Notes: generated from the letters alone by a model not told the origin. Shown: positions 40,432 through 54,014, counted from the stretch's first letter. The stretch is 64,000 bases of DNA from Caulobacter sp. (GCF_017744445.1 NZ_JAGIBH010000011.1:114947-178946); one strand, 5' to 3'. Program-made: numbers and translations.

Positions 40432-42038
40432 TCCAGCATCGCCTCCAGGGTCGCAAGCTCGTCCGCCTCGCGGGCGGGCTTGTCCCAGCGGATGCGGTTG
40501 ATGCGTGGGAAGCGCATGGCCACGCCCGACTTGTGCCGGCTGGAGCGCTGTAGCCCCTCGAAGGCGACCTCGAACACCAGGCCGAACTCCAGGTCGGCGC
40601 GCACCGAGCGCACCGGGCCGAAGCGCTCGATCGTGTGGTCGCGGACGAACTTGTCGATCAGCTTCAGCTCCTCGTCGGTGAAGCCGAAATAGGCCTTGCC
40701 GACGGGGGTCAGCGATCGTTTGCCTGCTTCGTCCTCGCGCCAGACGCCGAAGGTGTAGTCGGAATAGAAGCTGGACCGCTTGCCATGGCCGCGCTGGGCG
40801 TACATCAGCACCGCGTCGATTAGGTGCGGGTCACGCTTCCACTTGAACCACGGCCCCTTGGGACGGCCGGGTTCGTAGACGCTGTCCCGGCGCTTGAGCA
40901 TCAAACCTTCGGAGAGCCGGGCGTCGCCCTCGGGCGGATCCAGGCGCAGGGCGGCCAGTTCCTCCCAGGTCTCGAAGGGTTGGAGTGGGGAGAGGTCGAT
41001 GCGGGTTGTGTTCAGCCGCGCGACGAACGCCTCCAGTCGCGCGCGCCGCTCGACGAAGGGCAGGCCGCGCACGTCCTCCTCACCGTCCATCATCAGGTCG
41101 TAGGCGCGGATGCCGGCCGGGAAGCTCGCCAGCTGCTTGCCGTCGACCGTCTTGCGGTTCAGCCGCTGTTGCAGGTCGCCGAACGGGGCCAGGGCGCCGT
41201 CGCGAAGCACCAGCAGCTCGCCATCGATCGCGCCCTCGAAGTCCAGCGCCTCGACCACGTCCGGAAAGGCTGCCGAGATGTCGTCGCCGGTGCGGGTGTA
41301 GAGCCGCCGCTCGCCGCGTTCCGAAACCGCCTGGACGCGAATGCCGTCCCACTTCCATTCGGCGACATAGGCTGCGGGATCCAGCTTGGCGAAGTCGACC
41401 GCTTCGTCGATCGGCTGGGCCAGCATCACCGGCCTGAAACGACCCGGCGCATCGGGCGAAGGCCGTTCGGAGCGGCCTTCCAGCCAAGCGAAGAGATCGC
41501 CATAGGGCGGCTCCATCGCATGCCAGACCTCTTCGATCTCGCCGATCTCGACGCCGCCGAAATTGGCGCAGGCCTGCTTGGCCAGGCGCGAGGACACACC
41601 GACCCGCAGGCCGCCGGTCATCAGCTTTAGGAGCGCCCAGCGACCGTCGGGGTCGAGGGCATCGAGCCAGCCCTCGATCAGCCGCTGGACCTCGGCCCGC
41701 GAAGCCGAGTGCAGGGCCTCGATCACTTCGGAGAGCTCGGGCGGCCGGTTAGCGCCAGGCTTGGCCGGCCAGACCAGGGCGACGGTCTCGGCCAGGTCGC
41801 CGACATAGTCGTAGGACCACGCGAACAGCTGGGCGTCCATCCGCGCCTCGACCGCCTTGCGGATGAAGGCGGGCTTGGCGGCGTTGAACGACAGCGCGCC
41901 CGTCAGGGCCGCCAGGGCGTAGCCGCGATCGGGGTCGGGCGTCTGCCGCAAATGGTCCTGGATCAGGGTCAGCTTGGCGTTGCGCGAGCTGGTCAGGGAC
42001 AGCCGGTCGAGCAGGTGGGCGAAGGCGCGCATGGACAT
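40428..42038 (-). CDS. ATP-dependent DNA ligase, cisplatin-damage-response type
   Basis: The preferred start (MSMRAFAHLLDRL, 42038) matches the family N-terminus; the frame extends 13 codons further. The 536-residue protein has an N-terminal DNA-binding domain (TPDPDRGYALAALTGAL), the adenylation motif with active-site lysine in AEWKWDGIRVQ, YTRTGDDISAAFP, and a C-terminal OB-fold. In many proteobacteria this ligase sits beside an exonuclease, an Lhr-like helicase and a phosphoesterase. None of these is next to it here. Confidence 0.92.
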   Translation of the reverse strand: MSMRAFAHLLDRLSLTSSRNAKLTLIQDHLRQTPDPDRGYALAALTGALSFNAAKPAFIRKAVEARMDAQLFAWSYDYVGDLAETVALVWPAKPGANRPPELSEVIEALHSASRAEVQRLIEGWLDALDPDGRWALLKLMTGGLRVGVSSRLAKQACANFGGVEIGEIEEVWHAMEPPYGDLFAWLEGRSERPSPDAPGRFRPVMLAQPIDEAVDFAKLDPAAYVAEWKWDGIRVQAVSERGERRLYTRTGDDISAAFPDVVEALDFEGAIDGELLVLRDGALAPFGDLQQRLNRKTVDGKQLASFPAGIRAYDLMMDGEEDVRGLPFVERRARLEAFVARLNTTRIDLSPLQPFETWEELAALRLDPPEGDARLSEGLMLKRRDSVYEPGRPKGPWFKWKRDPHLIDAVLMYAQRGHGKRSSFYSDYTFGVWREDEAGKRSLTPVGKAYFGFTDEELKLIDKFVRDHTIERFGPVRSVRADLEFGLVFEVAFEGLQRSSRHKSGVAMRFPRINRIRWDKPAREADELATLEAMLD

Positions 42039-42127
42039 GGAATGTCGAGCGGCCTCCGTTCGTTCAGCCGAAGCCATAACGAAGTCGTCCGAGCCTCTCG
42101 CGCAAGAGGGCGGACGATGTTAGATTA

Positions 42128-42139
42128 AAACGATCGTTT
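42128..42139. promoter_or_regulatory. Perfect 12-bp palindrome before the thioesterase gene
   Basis: AAACGATCGTTT lies between the divergent ligase and thioesterase genes, 19 bases before the ATG at 42159. The form AAAC-N4-GTTT resembles operators of TetR-family fatty-acid regulators such as PsrA. The link to acyl-CoA metabolism through the neighbouring hotdog gene is inference. Confidence 0.5.
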
Positions 42140-42158
42140 GAATTCTCGCGAGGCGACC

Positions 42159-42586
42159 ATGGACGCGATTCCCGACGGCTTCTCCCCGCATGTCCGCAAG
42201 AGTCCGCTGACCGATCCGTGGGAGCCGCTCTATGCCCGCAAGGCCGAGGATCGGCTGGTGCTGGGCGTGCGGGTGCGCGAGGTCCACTGCAATTCACGCA
42301 ACATGCCGCACGGCGGCTTTCTGGCGGCGCTGGCCGACAACGCCATGGGCCTGTCGCTAGGCGTGGCCCTGGCGGCCGCGCGGCAACCAGCCGGCGGTCT
42401 CGTCACCGTGTCCCTGACCCTGGACTATCTGGGCTCGGCCAAGCTTGGGCAGTGGCTCGAATTCGACACCGACTTCGTCAAGCTGGGCCGGTCGATCTGT
42501 TTCGCCGAGGCGACGGTGCGCGCGGACGGGGTTCCCGTCGCGCGCGCCCGTGCAACCTTCAAGCTGCTGGAGGCGAAAGCCGCCGC

Positions 42587-42590
<4 letters not shown>
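42159..42590 (+). CDS. PaaI-type thioesterase (hotdog fold)
   Basis: The 143-residue protein has the hotdog-thioesterase signature RNMPHGGFLAALADNAMG, followed by LVTVSLTLDYLGSAK and CFAEATVRADGVPVARA. Such enzymes hydrolyse acyl-CoA or aryl-CoA thioesters. The chain specificity is unknown. The ATG at 42159 follows GCGAGGCG. Its stop overlaps that of the convergent gltB by 4 bases. The palindrome at 42128 may control it. Confidence 0.88.
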
Positions 42591-47101
<4,511 letters not shown>

Positions 47102-47119
47102 GGTTCTGGTGTCCTCTTC

Positions 47120-48565
47120 TTATTCCGCCGCGATCAGCGCGGGGCTGACCTTGGCCTGCAGGTAACGGTGGATGGCGTCGGCGGCGTCGCGGCCGTCCTT
47201 GATCGCCCAGACGACCAGCGAGGCGCCGCGCACGATGTCGCCGGCGGCGAACACGCCGTCCAGATTGGTCATCTGGTTGCGGACGTCGGCCTTGACGGTG
47301 CCCCAGCGGGTCGTCTTCAGGTCCGGAGCCGACCAGGCTTCCGGCAGGTTCTCGGGCTCGAAGCCCAGGGCCTTGACCACCAGCTGGGCCGGACGGTCGA
47401 AGTCGCCGCCGGGGATCTCCTCGGGGCTCTGACGGCCCGAGGCGTCCGGCGCGCCCAGGCGCATGCGGATGGCGCGGACGCCGGTGACGGCCTCGGCTTC
47501 ACCCGACAGGGCGCGCGGGGCGGCCAGCCATTCGAAGGTGACGCCTTCTTCTTCAGCGTTGGCCACTTCGCGCATCGAGCCGGGCATGTTGGCCTTGTCG
47601 CGGCGATAGAGGCAGGTGACGGAGCTGGCGCCCTGGCGGATGGCCGTGCGCACGCAGTCCATGGCGGTGTCGCCGCCGCCGACCACGACGACGTCCTTAC
47701 CTTCGGCGTTCAGTTCGCCCGACTCGATCTCGGCGACAGTGTCGCCCAGGTCCTGGCGGTTGGAGGCGATCAGGTAGCTCAGCGCGGGCACCACGCCCTT
47801 GCTGCCGCCCCCCGGCACGGTCAGGTCGCGCGCGGCATAGACGCCGACGGCGATCAGCACCGCGTCGTGCTTGGCGCGCAGGTCTTCCAGGGTGGCGTCC
47901 TTGCCGACCTCGAAGCCCAGCTTGAACGCGACGCCGCCATCGGCCAGGCGCTGGGTGCGGCGCTCGACGACGTCCTTCTCCAGCTTGAAGCCGGGAATGC
48001 CGTAGATCAGCAGGCCGCCGGCGCGGTCGTGGCGGTCATAGACGGTGACGTCGTAGCCGGCTTCGCGCAGCTTCTCGGCGGCGGCCAGGCCGGCCGGACC
48101 CGCGCCGACGACGCCGACCGACTGGCCACGGGCCGGACCGGCGGCCAGCGGCTTCACCCAGCCCTGTTCCCAGGCCTTGTCGGTCAGGTAGCGCTCGACC
48201 GAACCGATCGTCACGGTCCCGTGACCCGATTGCTCGATAACGCAGTTGCCTTCGCACAGGCGATCCTGGGGGCAGATCCTGCCGCAGACTTCCGGCATGG
48301 AATTGGTCGCCTGCGACAGGGCGTAGGCTTCTTCCAGGCGGCCCTCGGCCGTCATCCGCAACCAGTCGGGGATGTTGTTGTGCAGCGGGCAGTGGGTCTG
48401 ACAGAACGGCACGCCGCACTGCGAGCAACGCGAGGCTTGCTCGTTGGCCTTGGCGTCGATGAAGTCGGCATAGATCTCGTGGAAGTCGCCCGAACGCTCG
48501 GCGGCCGCACGCTTTTCAGGCGTCTTGCGGGCCACCGTCGTGAATTTCAGCATGCGCTCGGCCAT
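47120..48565 (-). CDS. gltD: Glutamate synthase small subunit
   Basis: The 481-residue flavoprotein supplies electrons from NADPH to GltB. The N-terminal 4Fe-4S cysteines are in RCSQCGVPFCQTHCPL and CGRICPQDRLCEGNC. The FAD-binding motif is VGVVGAGPAGLAAAEKL and the NADPH motif VVVVGGGDTAMDC. It is the promoter-proximal gene, followed by gltB after 18 bases, which is the reverse of the enterobacterial gltB-gltD order. Its promoter must lie in the 228-base gap shared with uppP. Confidence 0.97.
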   Translation of the reverse strand: MAERMLKFTTVARKTPEKRAAAERSGDFHEIYADFIDAKANEQASRCSQCGVPFCQTHCPLHNNIPDWLRMTAEGRLEEAYALSQATNSMPEVCGRICPQDRLCEGNCVIEQSGHGTVTIGSVERYLTDKAWEQGWVKPLAAGPARGQSVGVVGAGPAGLAAAEKLREAGYDVTVYDRHDRAGGLLIYGIPGFKLEKDVVERRTQRLADGGVAFKLGFEVGKDATLEDLRAKHDAVLIAVGVYAARDLTVPGGGSKGVVPALSYLIASNRQDLGDTVAEIESGELNAEGKDVVVVGGGDTAMDCVRTAIRQGASSVTCLYRRDKANMPGSMREVANAEEEGVTFEWLAAPRALSGEAEAVTGVRAIRMRLGAPDASGRQSPEEIPGGDFDRPAQLVVKALGFEPENLPEAWSAPDLKTTRWGTVKADVRNQMTNLDGVFAAGDIVRGASLVVWAIKDGRDAADAIHRYLQAKVSPALIAAE

Positions 48566-48793
48566 GCGACTTCCCCGTGCTCTCCCGAAGGAGAAAAATT
48601 GCTCTCGCGGGCCTCATACGGACTCTTTGGGGCAAGAAGAATGTGTTGGTCAAAATAGTAGACGGTTATATCCCTGTTTCGAGCGTGGTCTTTGAGATCG
48701 ACTCGCAAGACAGGGTTAAATTAGTCCACTTTGTGGATTTACGACCTATTTACCGTGTCGGGCGCACGCCAGGACTGGGTTTGGAGCGGAAAA

Positions 48794-49597
48794 ATGCCTG
48801 ACTGGTTGAGCGCCATCATTCTGGGTCTGGTCGAGGGGCTGACGGAGTTCATTCCCGTCTCGTCCACCGGCCATCTGCTGCTGGCCAAGGAGGCCATGGG
48901 GCTGAAGGATCCCAGCTGGGACACCTTCATCGTGCTGATCCAGCTGGGTGCGATCCTGGCGGTGGTGGCCCTGTACTTCCAGAAGCTGTGGGGCGTGCTG
49001 ATCGGCCTGCCGACCAAGCCCGAGGCGCGCCGCTTCGCGCTCAGCGTCATCGTGGCGGTCATCCCGGCCTTCGCGGCGGGCCTGCTGCTGCACGACGTGA
49101 TCAAGAAGTTCCTTTTCGAAAGCCCGCTGATCATCTGCTGGTCGCTGCTGATCGGCGGGGTGATCCTGCTGTTCATCGACCGCAAGGCCCCGCCGGCCGT
49201 CGATCACGACGCCATGAACTTGCCGCTGCACAAGGTGCTGATCGTCGGCCTGTTCCAGTGCCTGTCGCTGATCCCGGGCGTGTCGCGCTCGGGCTCGACC
49301 ATCGTCGGCTCCATGCTGTTCGGCATCGAGCGCCGGGCGGCGGCCGAGTTCAGCTTCTTCATGGCCATCCCGATCATGGTCGGGGCTTTCGCCCTGGACG
49401 TCTACAAGAACCGCGACGCCCTGGACGCGGGCCACATCGGCATCGTCGGCATCGGCTTTGTCGTGTCGTTTCTGTCGGGCCTGGTGGTCGTGAAGTACAT
49501 GCTGGACTTCATCGGCAAGCGCGGCTTCGCCCCCTTCGCCTGGTGGCGGATCGTCGTCGGCATCGGCGGCCTGGCGGTGCTGTACCTGCACCACTAG
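48794..49597 (+). CDS. uppP: Undecaprenyl-diphosphatase
   Basis: The ATG at 48794 follows GGAG with a 7-base gap and starts MPDWLSAIILGLVEGLTEF. The 267-residue membrane protein has the two BacA/UppP active-site motifs, EFIPVSSTGHLL and PGVSRSGST, and about eight hydrophobic segments. It dephosphorylates undecaprenyl diphosphate to recycle the carrier for peptidoglycan, O-antigen and other envelope glycans. It converges on the LysR gene with a 4-base overlap. Confidence 0.97.
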   Translation: MPDWLSAIILGLVEGLTEFIPVSSTGHLLLAKEAMGLKDPSWDTFIVLIQLGAILAVVALYFQKLWGVLIGLPTKPEARRFALSVIVAVIPAFAAGLLLHDVIKKFLFESPLIICWSLLIGGVILLFIDRKAPPAVDHDAMNLPLHKVLIVGLFQCLSLIPGVSRSGSTIVGSMLFGIERRAAAEFSFFMAIPIMVGAFALDVYKNRDALDAGHIGIVGIGFVVSFLSGLVVVKYMLDFIGKRGFAPFAWWRIVVGIGGLAVLYLHH

Positions 49598-50496
49598 ACC
49601 TCGGCGACGGGCCTCTCCGCGAACGACCGCACCAGGTGTTCGACCAGGGCCCGAACCTTGGCTGACGGACGCGGGCCGCCGGGGAAGACCGCGTGGGCGG
49701 TGACCGACGGCAGGGCGTAGTCCGCCAGCAGGCGCACTACCGTGCCGGCCGCGATCTCGTCACGGCACATGACGGCCGAGGTCATGCCCACGCCCATGCC
49801 GGCCCGCACGCAGGCCATCATGCCCTCGCCGGTCGAGGCCTGGACGCGCGCCTCCAGTTCCACCGACACCGTCTTGCTCTCGCGCGAGAACAGCCAGTGG
49901 CGGCGGGCCATCAGGTTGGGACCCAGCACCACGGCGTGGGCGGCGAGGTCGGCCGGGGTCAGCGGTGTCCCGTGACGTTCGACATAGGCGCGCGACGCCA
50001 CCACGATCCGGTCGAAGGTCGCCAGCTTGCGCGCCCCGAAGCTGGAATCGCGCAGATCGCCCAGGCGCAGCGCCACGTCCGCGCCCTCGGCGATGAGGTC
50101 CTGGCGCAGGTCGGACATGTTGATGTCCAGCTTCAGCTTCGGATGGGCCTCCATGAACGGGGCCAGGCGCGGGATCGCTTCGCGCAGGCCGAAGGTCACC
50201 GGCATGACGATGCGGATCAGGCCGTGGAGGCTGTCGACGCCGCGGGCCACGTGCTCGGCCTCGTCCAGGTCGGCCATCACCTGCTTGGCGCGCTCCAGGA
50301 AGGCCAGGCCCGCATCGGTCGGAGTCACCCGCCGGGTGGTGCGCAGCAAGAGCTTCACGCCCAGCCGCGTCTCCAGCTCGCCGACGATGCGCGAGACCGA
50401 CGGTTGCGACAGGCCCAGCTCCCGCGCGGCGCGCGAAAAGCTGCCGCTGTCGGCGACGCGGGCGAAGACGGCCAGTTCCTGGAGACGATCACTCAT
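49594..50496 (-). CDS. LysR-family transcriptional regulator
   Basis: The 300-residue protein has the LysR winged helix-turn-helix in residues 1-60 (LAVFARVADSGSFSRAAREL, LSQPSVSRIVGELE) and a periplasmic-binding-like effector domain (about 90-295). It resembles the CrgA/AaeR branch. It is divergent from a peroxiredoxin-like gene across 117 bases that contain an inverted repeat (50520-50537), so it probably regulates that gene, itself, or both. The ligand is unknown. Confidence 0.93.
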   Translation of the reverse strand: MSDRLQELAVFARVADSGSFSRAARELGLSQPSVSRIVGELETRLGVKLLLRTTRRVTPTDAGLAFLERAKQVMADLDEAEHVARGVDSLHGLIRIVMPVTFGLREAIPRLAPFMEAHPKLKLDINMSDLRQDLIAEGADVALRLGDLRDSSFGARKLATFDRIVVASRAYVERHGTPLTPADLAAHAVVLGPNLMARRHWLFSRESKTVSVELEARVQASTGEGMMACVRAGMGVGMTSAVMCRDEIAAGTVVRLLADYALPSVTAHAVFPGGPRPSAKVRALVEHLVRSFAERPVAEV

Positions 50497-50519
50497 TCGT
50501 CAGAAGTATAAATGATCTC

Positions 50520-50537
50520 CAGTATTGCTGGATACTG
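50520..50537. promoter_or_regulatory. Operator-like inverted repeat between LysR and peroxiredoxin genes
   Basis: CAGTAT-N6-ATACTG is a perfect interrupted palindrome 23 bases from the LysR start codon and 77 bases from the peroxiredoxin start. A second, shorter inverted repeat CCAG-N5-CTGG overlaps it. The position is what is expected for a LysR autoregulatory site. Confidence 0.55.
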
Positions 50538-50613
50538 CTGTCTGAACGGATGAGCGATCTTGGCTCCATCGAAGCGGCGCGACCGCGCCAGACCCTCGAC
50601 GGAGACCCAAACG

Positions 50614-51291
50614 ATGTCCCTGCAAGACCGCCTCGACGCCTTCCGCGCCCAGTTCGAAGCCGGCGCCGAACCCTGGAAAGCCCCGCGCTCGGTGATCGAG
50701 CTGATGCATAAGGGCACCGCCGAACTGGTCGCCACCGGCCAGGCCGAACGCGCTCTCAAGGCCGGCGACCGCGCCCCGGTGTTCAATCTGGAAGACCCCG
50801 ACGGCGCCTATGTCAGTTCGCGCGACCTGCTGGCCAAGGGGCCACTGGTCGTCACCTTCTATCGCGGCGTCTGGTGTCCCTACTGCAACTTCGAGCTCCA
50901 GGCCCTGCAGGAAGCCCTGCCGCAGATCCAGGCGCGTGGCGCGAACCTGGTCGCCATCTCGCCCCAGACCCCGCCCAACAGCCGCAAGTCGCAGCGCCAG
51001 AACGAACTGGGCTTCCCGATCCTCAGCGACGCGGGCGGCGAAGTCGGCGCGGCCTTCGGCATCCGCTTCGCCCTGCCGGACTATCTGGTCGAGCTCTACA
51101 AGGCCTTCGGCAACGACCTGCCGCTGATCAACAAGGACCCCGACTGGACCCTGCCGATGCCGGCCCGCTACGTGATCGGCACGGATGGCGTCATCGCCTA
51201 TGCCGAGGTCAATCCCGACTACACCCAGCGCCCCGATCCTTCGGAGCTGCTGCCGGTGCTGGATCGTCTGGCCAGCCAGGTGCTGATCTAA
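50614..51291 (+). CDS. Peroxiredoxin-like (AhpC/TSA, thioredoxin-fold) protein
   Basis: The ATG at 50614 (MSLQDRLDAFRAQFEAG) gives 225 residues. After an extra helical N-terminus of about 50 residues comes a thioredoxin fold with VVTFYRGVWCPYCNFEL, where Cys88 and Cys91 form a CPYC pair, and IGTDGVIAYAEVNPDY. It probably reduces peroxides or protein disulfides in the cytosol. The CxxC spacing is more like a thioredoxin or PrxQ-type site than classical AhpC. It is divergent from the LysR gene and is followed by a strong hairpin. Confidence 0.88.
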   Translation: MSLQDRLDAFRAQFEAGAEPWKAPRSVIELMHKGTAELVATGQAERALKAGDRAPVFNLEDPDGAYVSSRDLLAKGPLVVTFYRGVWCPYCNFELQALQEALPQIQARGANLVAISPQTPPNSRKSQRQNELGFPILSDAGGEVGAAFGIRFALPDYLVELYKAFGNDLPLINKDPDWTLPMPARYVIGTDGVIAYAEVNPDYTQRPDPSELLPVLDRLASQVLI

Positions 51292-51296
51292 AAGAA

Positions 51297-51327
51297 AAGC
51301 GCCGGACGATCGGATCGTCCGGCGCTT
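51297..51327. terminator. Bidirectional terminator hairpin
   Basis: A perfect 14-bp stem runs from 51297-51310 to 51314-51327 around the loop CGG, with A residues before and CGATCTTTT after. It sits between the convergent peroxiredoxin and NDUFA9-like genes and can end transcription from both sides. Confidence 0.85.
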
Positions 51328-51351
51328 CGATCTTTTGCTCGGCGTGAAGCC

Positions 51352-52323
51352 TTAGAACGCGCCCGCCGGGGTCTCGGCGTACTGGCCGCCCTTGCGGTAG
51401 CGATAGAGGTAGGTCGGGACCACGGCCTCGACGGCGGTGCCGGTCACGCCGGCCTCGGCCAGGCCCGGCAGGCCGTGCTCGGCGACATTGTCGGTCTTGA
51501 GCATCTCGACCTGGTCGCTGGTCAGCGGCGGGGCCCAGGGGATGATCGAGCCCTGGATGTCGCCCAGCGAGCCGATGGCCGAGGCGATCGGCCAGGGCAG
51601 CGGGGCCAGTGGCTTGTTGCGGCCGGTCTCGGTCAGGATCAGCTGCAGGACTTCCCGCATCGTGTAGACGGTCGGGCCGCCGAGCTCGTAGGTCACGCCG
51701 ACGGCGGCCGGGCTGGTGGCGGCCTTGGCGATCACGGCGGCGACGTCGGCCACGAACACCGGCTGGACGCGGGTGTCACCGCCGACCAGCGGCATGATCG
51801 GCGACAGGGTCGCGATCTGGGCGAACTTGTTGAAGAACCGGTCGTCGACGCCGAAGATCAGCGACGGACGCACGATGGTCGCGCCCGGGAAGGCGGCGCG
51901 GACGGCGGCTTCGCCCTCGGCCTTGGTGCGATAGTATTTCGAGGTCGACTCGGCGTTGGCGCCCAGGGCGCTGACCTGCACGAAGTGCTTCACGCCGGCC
52001 TTGGCGGCGGCCTGGGCCACGTTCTGGGCGGCCATCACGTGCAGCGACTGGAACTTCTGGCGGCCGCTCTCCCAGAGCACGCCCACCAGGTTCACGCAGG
52101 CCTCGGCGCCGTCCAGGGCGCGGGCCACCGAAGCGGGGTTGCGGACATTGGCCTGGACCACTTCGATCTGGCCGACATCGCCCAGCATGCGCATGCGATA
52201 GGCGAGGTTGGGCTGGCGCACGGCCACCCGCACGCGATGGCCCGCCTTTGCGAGCGACCGTACGACCTGGCTGCCCACGAAACCCGTGCCGCCGAACACG
52301 GTGACCAGACCCTGCATCTTCAA
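51352..52323 (-). CDS. NDUFA9-like NAD(P)-binding protein (atypical SDR)
   Basis: The 323-residue protein has an N-terminal dinucleotide fold (VFGGTGFVGSQVVRSLAKAG), HFVQVSALGANAEST in the middle, and the segment IVRPSLIFGVDDRFFNKFA that is typical of complex I NDUFA9-related atypical SDRs. In alphaproteobacteria such proteins are associated with complex I or quinone metabolism. No nuo gene is nearby, so the role is inferred from family only. It stands alone on the minus strand. Confidence 0.88.
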   Translation of the reverse strand: MKMQGLVTVFGGTGFVGSQVVRSLAKAGHRVRVAVRQPNLAYRMRMLGDVGQIEVVQANVRNPASVARALDGAEACVNLVGVLWESGRQKFQSLHVMAAQNVAQAAAKAGVKHFVQVSALGANAESTSKYYRTKAEGEAAVRAAFPGATIVRPSLIFGVDDRFFNKFAQIATLSPIMPLVGGDTRVQPVFVADVAAVIAKAATSPAAVGVTYELGGPTVYTMREVLQLILTETGRNKPLAPLPWPIASAIGSLGDIQGSIIPWAPPLTSDQVEMLKTDNVAEHGLPGLAEAGVTGTAVEAVVPTYLYRYRKGGQYAETPAGAF

Positions 52324-52417
52324 TCCTCGTCGCCTGCGGTGACCCCACCGCGATCAGGGGGAATTAGCCGACGAAGGGCTTGTTCGCAAGAAATCACGCT
52401 TTGTCGATTTTTGCCTG

Positions 52418-52446
52418 TTGACGGCGTCAGAAGCTTTCCCTAAACG
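52418..52446 (+). promoter_or_regulatory. Promoter of tRNA-Leu(CAG)
   Basis: TTGACG at 52418-52423, a 17-base spacer and TAAACG at 52441-52446 fit a housekeeping promoter. The start would be near 52453, about 30 bases before the tRNA. Confidence 0.65.
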
Positions 52447-52483
52447 TCCCGGCCTCGCAGCGACCTACCCGGTTGCGCAGCGG

Positions 52484-52570
<87 letters not shown>

Positions 52571-52758
52571 CCCCTTGTTGGCTTCATTTGAAGCGGGGGT
52601 GGCGCCAACTTCCCGAAGGCGAAATTGCCGACGGTTGATTTTCTGGCGGATAGATATCCCGTTCATCGTGAGTATAAGTGTCACGCGCTTTACATCGAGC
52701 GCGTGGTTCGACGCGTTCGCGCGAGCGCGCCCGAATCTTCGCCGGAGATTTCTGAGAC

Positions 52759-53376
52759 TTGGCCAATTTTGTTCACGAGGGCGACCTGCCCGACGGCGTG
52801 TTCGCCGGCGTCAAGGTTATCGCGATCGATTCGGAGACCATGGGCCTGCGCCTGGGTCGTGATCCGCTGTGCGTGGTCCAGCTGGGGGCTGGCGACGGCG
52901 ACGCCCACGTGGTGCGCCTGAATCGCGCGACCTATGACTGCCCGAACCTCAAGGCGCTGCTGACGGATCCGACCGTCCTGAAGCTTTTTCACTTCGGCCG
53001 CTTTGATATCGCCATGTTCGAACTCCATCTGGGAGTCGTGACCGCGCCCGTCTACTGCACCAAGATCGCCTCGAAGCTGGCCCGGACCTATACGGACCGT
53101 CACGGCCTGAAGGACGTGACGCGCGAGCTGCTGGGCGTGGAGCTGTCCAAGGTGCAGCAGTCGTCGGACTGGGGCGCGCCTTCGCTGAGCGCCGACCAGG
53201 TCGCCTATGCCGCCTCGGACGTGCTGCACCTGCACGCCCTGCGCGACAAGCTGAACATCATGCTGGAGCGCGAAGGCCGAATGGGCCACGCGCAAGCCGC
53301 CTTCGACTATCTCCCCCACCGCGCCTCGCTGGACCTGGCCGGCTGGGAGGAGATGGACATCTTCGCCCACGCATAA
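52759..53376 (+). CDS. rnd: Ribonuclease D (short form)
   Basis: The start appears to be the TTG at 52759 (ANFVHEGDLPDGVFAGVKVIAID follows it in pieces). The 205-residue protein contains only the DEDDy 3'-5' exonuclease domain: AIDSETMGL (Exo I), FHFGRFDIAMFE (Exo II) and YAASDVLHLHALR (Exo III). The HRDC domains of E. coli RNase D are absent, as is usual in alphaproteobacteria. It trims tRNA and other RNA 3' ends. lptC follows after 17 bases. Confidence 0.92.
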   Translation: MANFVHEGDLPDGVFAGVKVIAIDSETMGLRLGRDPLCVVQLGAGDGDAHVVRLNRATYDCPNLKALLTDPTVLKLFHFGRFDIAMFELHLGVVTAPVYCTKIASKLARTYTDRHGLKDVTRELLGVELSKVQQSSDWGAPSLSADQVAYAASDVLHLHALRDKLNIMLEREGRMGHAQAAFDYLPHRASLDLAGWEEMDIFAHA

Positions 53377-53393
53377 AGCCCAAGCTCGAAAGC

Positions 53394-54014
53394 ATGCACT
53401 CCGCCGCGGCCATTTCCGGACGAACGATGAGCGCCGACCTCGCGCGGTGGCGCCGTCGCTCGCGCCGCGTTCTGGCCGCGCGGATCATCCTGCCGATCGC
53501 GATCGGGGGCCTGATCCTGATCGTGGCCACGCAGGTCGGCTGGCGCACCTATATGGCCGCGACCCATCCGCCGGCCGAGGCCAAGACCGAGATCCGCCTG
53601 ATCACGCCGCGCTTCTATGGTCAGTCGACCGAGGGCCGCAGCTTCATGATCACCGCGCGCTCGGCGATCCGCGACGACAACGACCCACGCCGCATCATCC
53701 TGGACGACCCGGCCCTGACCCTGGATCTGGGATCGCCGACGCCGACGCGGATGACCGCCAAGCACGGCGTCTATCGCCAGGACGATTTCAGCCTGGCGCT
53801 GAAGCAGGATGTGCGGATGGACGACGGGGCGGGTTATCGCTTCGCGTCCGAGGGCGCTTTCGTGAATACCCAGACGGGCGACGTGACGGGCGAAACCACG
53901 ATGAACGGCGAAGGTCCCAGCGGACAGGTGCAATCCAGCGCCTACTCCGTATATGACAAGGGCGATCGCATCGTTTTCCGGGGCGGGGTTCGCGCGCGGT
54001 TCGAACGGCAGTAA
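53394..54014 (+). CDS. lptC: LPS export ABC transporter periplasmic protein LptC
   Basis: The 206-residue protein has a basic N-terminus, one membrane anchor (about residues 27-47, ARIILPIAIGGLILIVATQV) and a periplasmic beta-jellyroll region (DPRRIILDDPALTLDLGS, EGAFVNTQTGDVTGET). It bridges LptB2FG and LptA in LPS transport. The ATG at 53427 is an alternative start. Position directly before lptA and lptB makes the assignment firm despite low family conservation. Confidence 0.9.
   Translation: MHSAAAISGRTMSADLARWRRRSRRVLAARIILPIAIGGLILIVATQVGWRTYMAATHPPAEAKTEIRLITPRFYGQSTEGRSFMITARSAIRDDNDPRRIILDDPALTLDLGSPTPTRMTAKHGVYRQDDFSLALKQDVRMDDGAGYRFASEGAFVNTQTGDVTGETTMNGEGPSGQVQSSAYSVYDKGDRIVFRGGVRARFERQ

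Noticed and set aside
48577..48801. Possible 74-residue gene between gltD and uppP
   Set aside because: It lies in the A+T-richer divergent promoter region, overlaps the uppP start, and has no ribosome-binding site or recognisable family.
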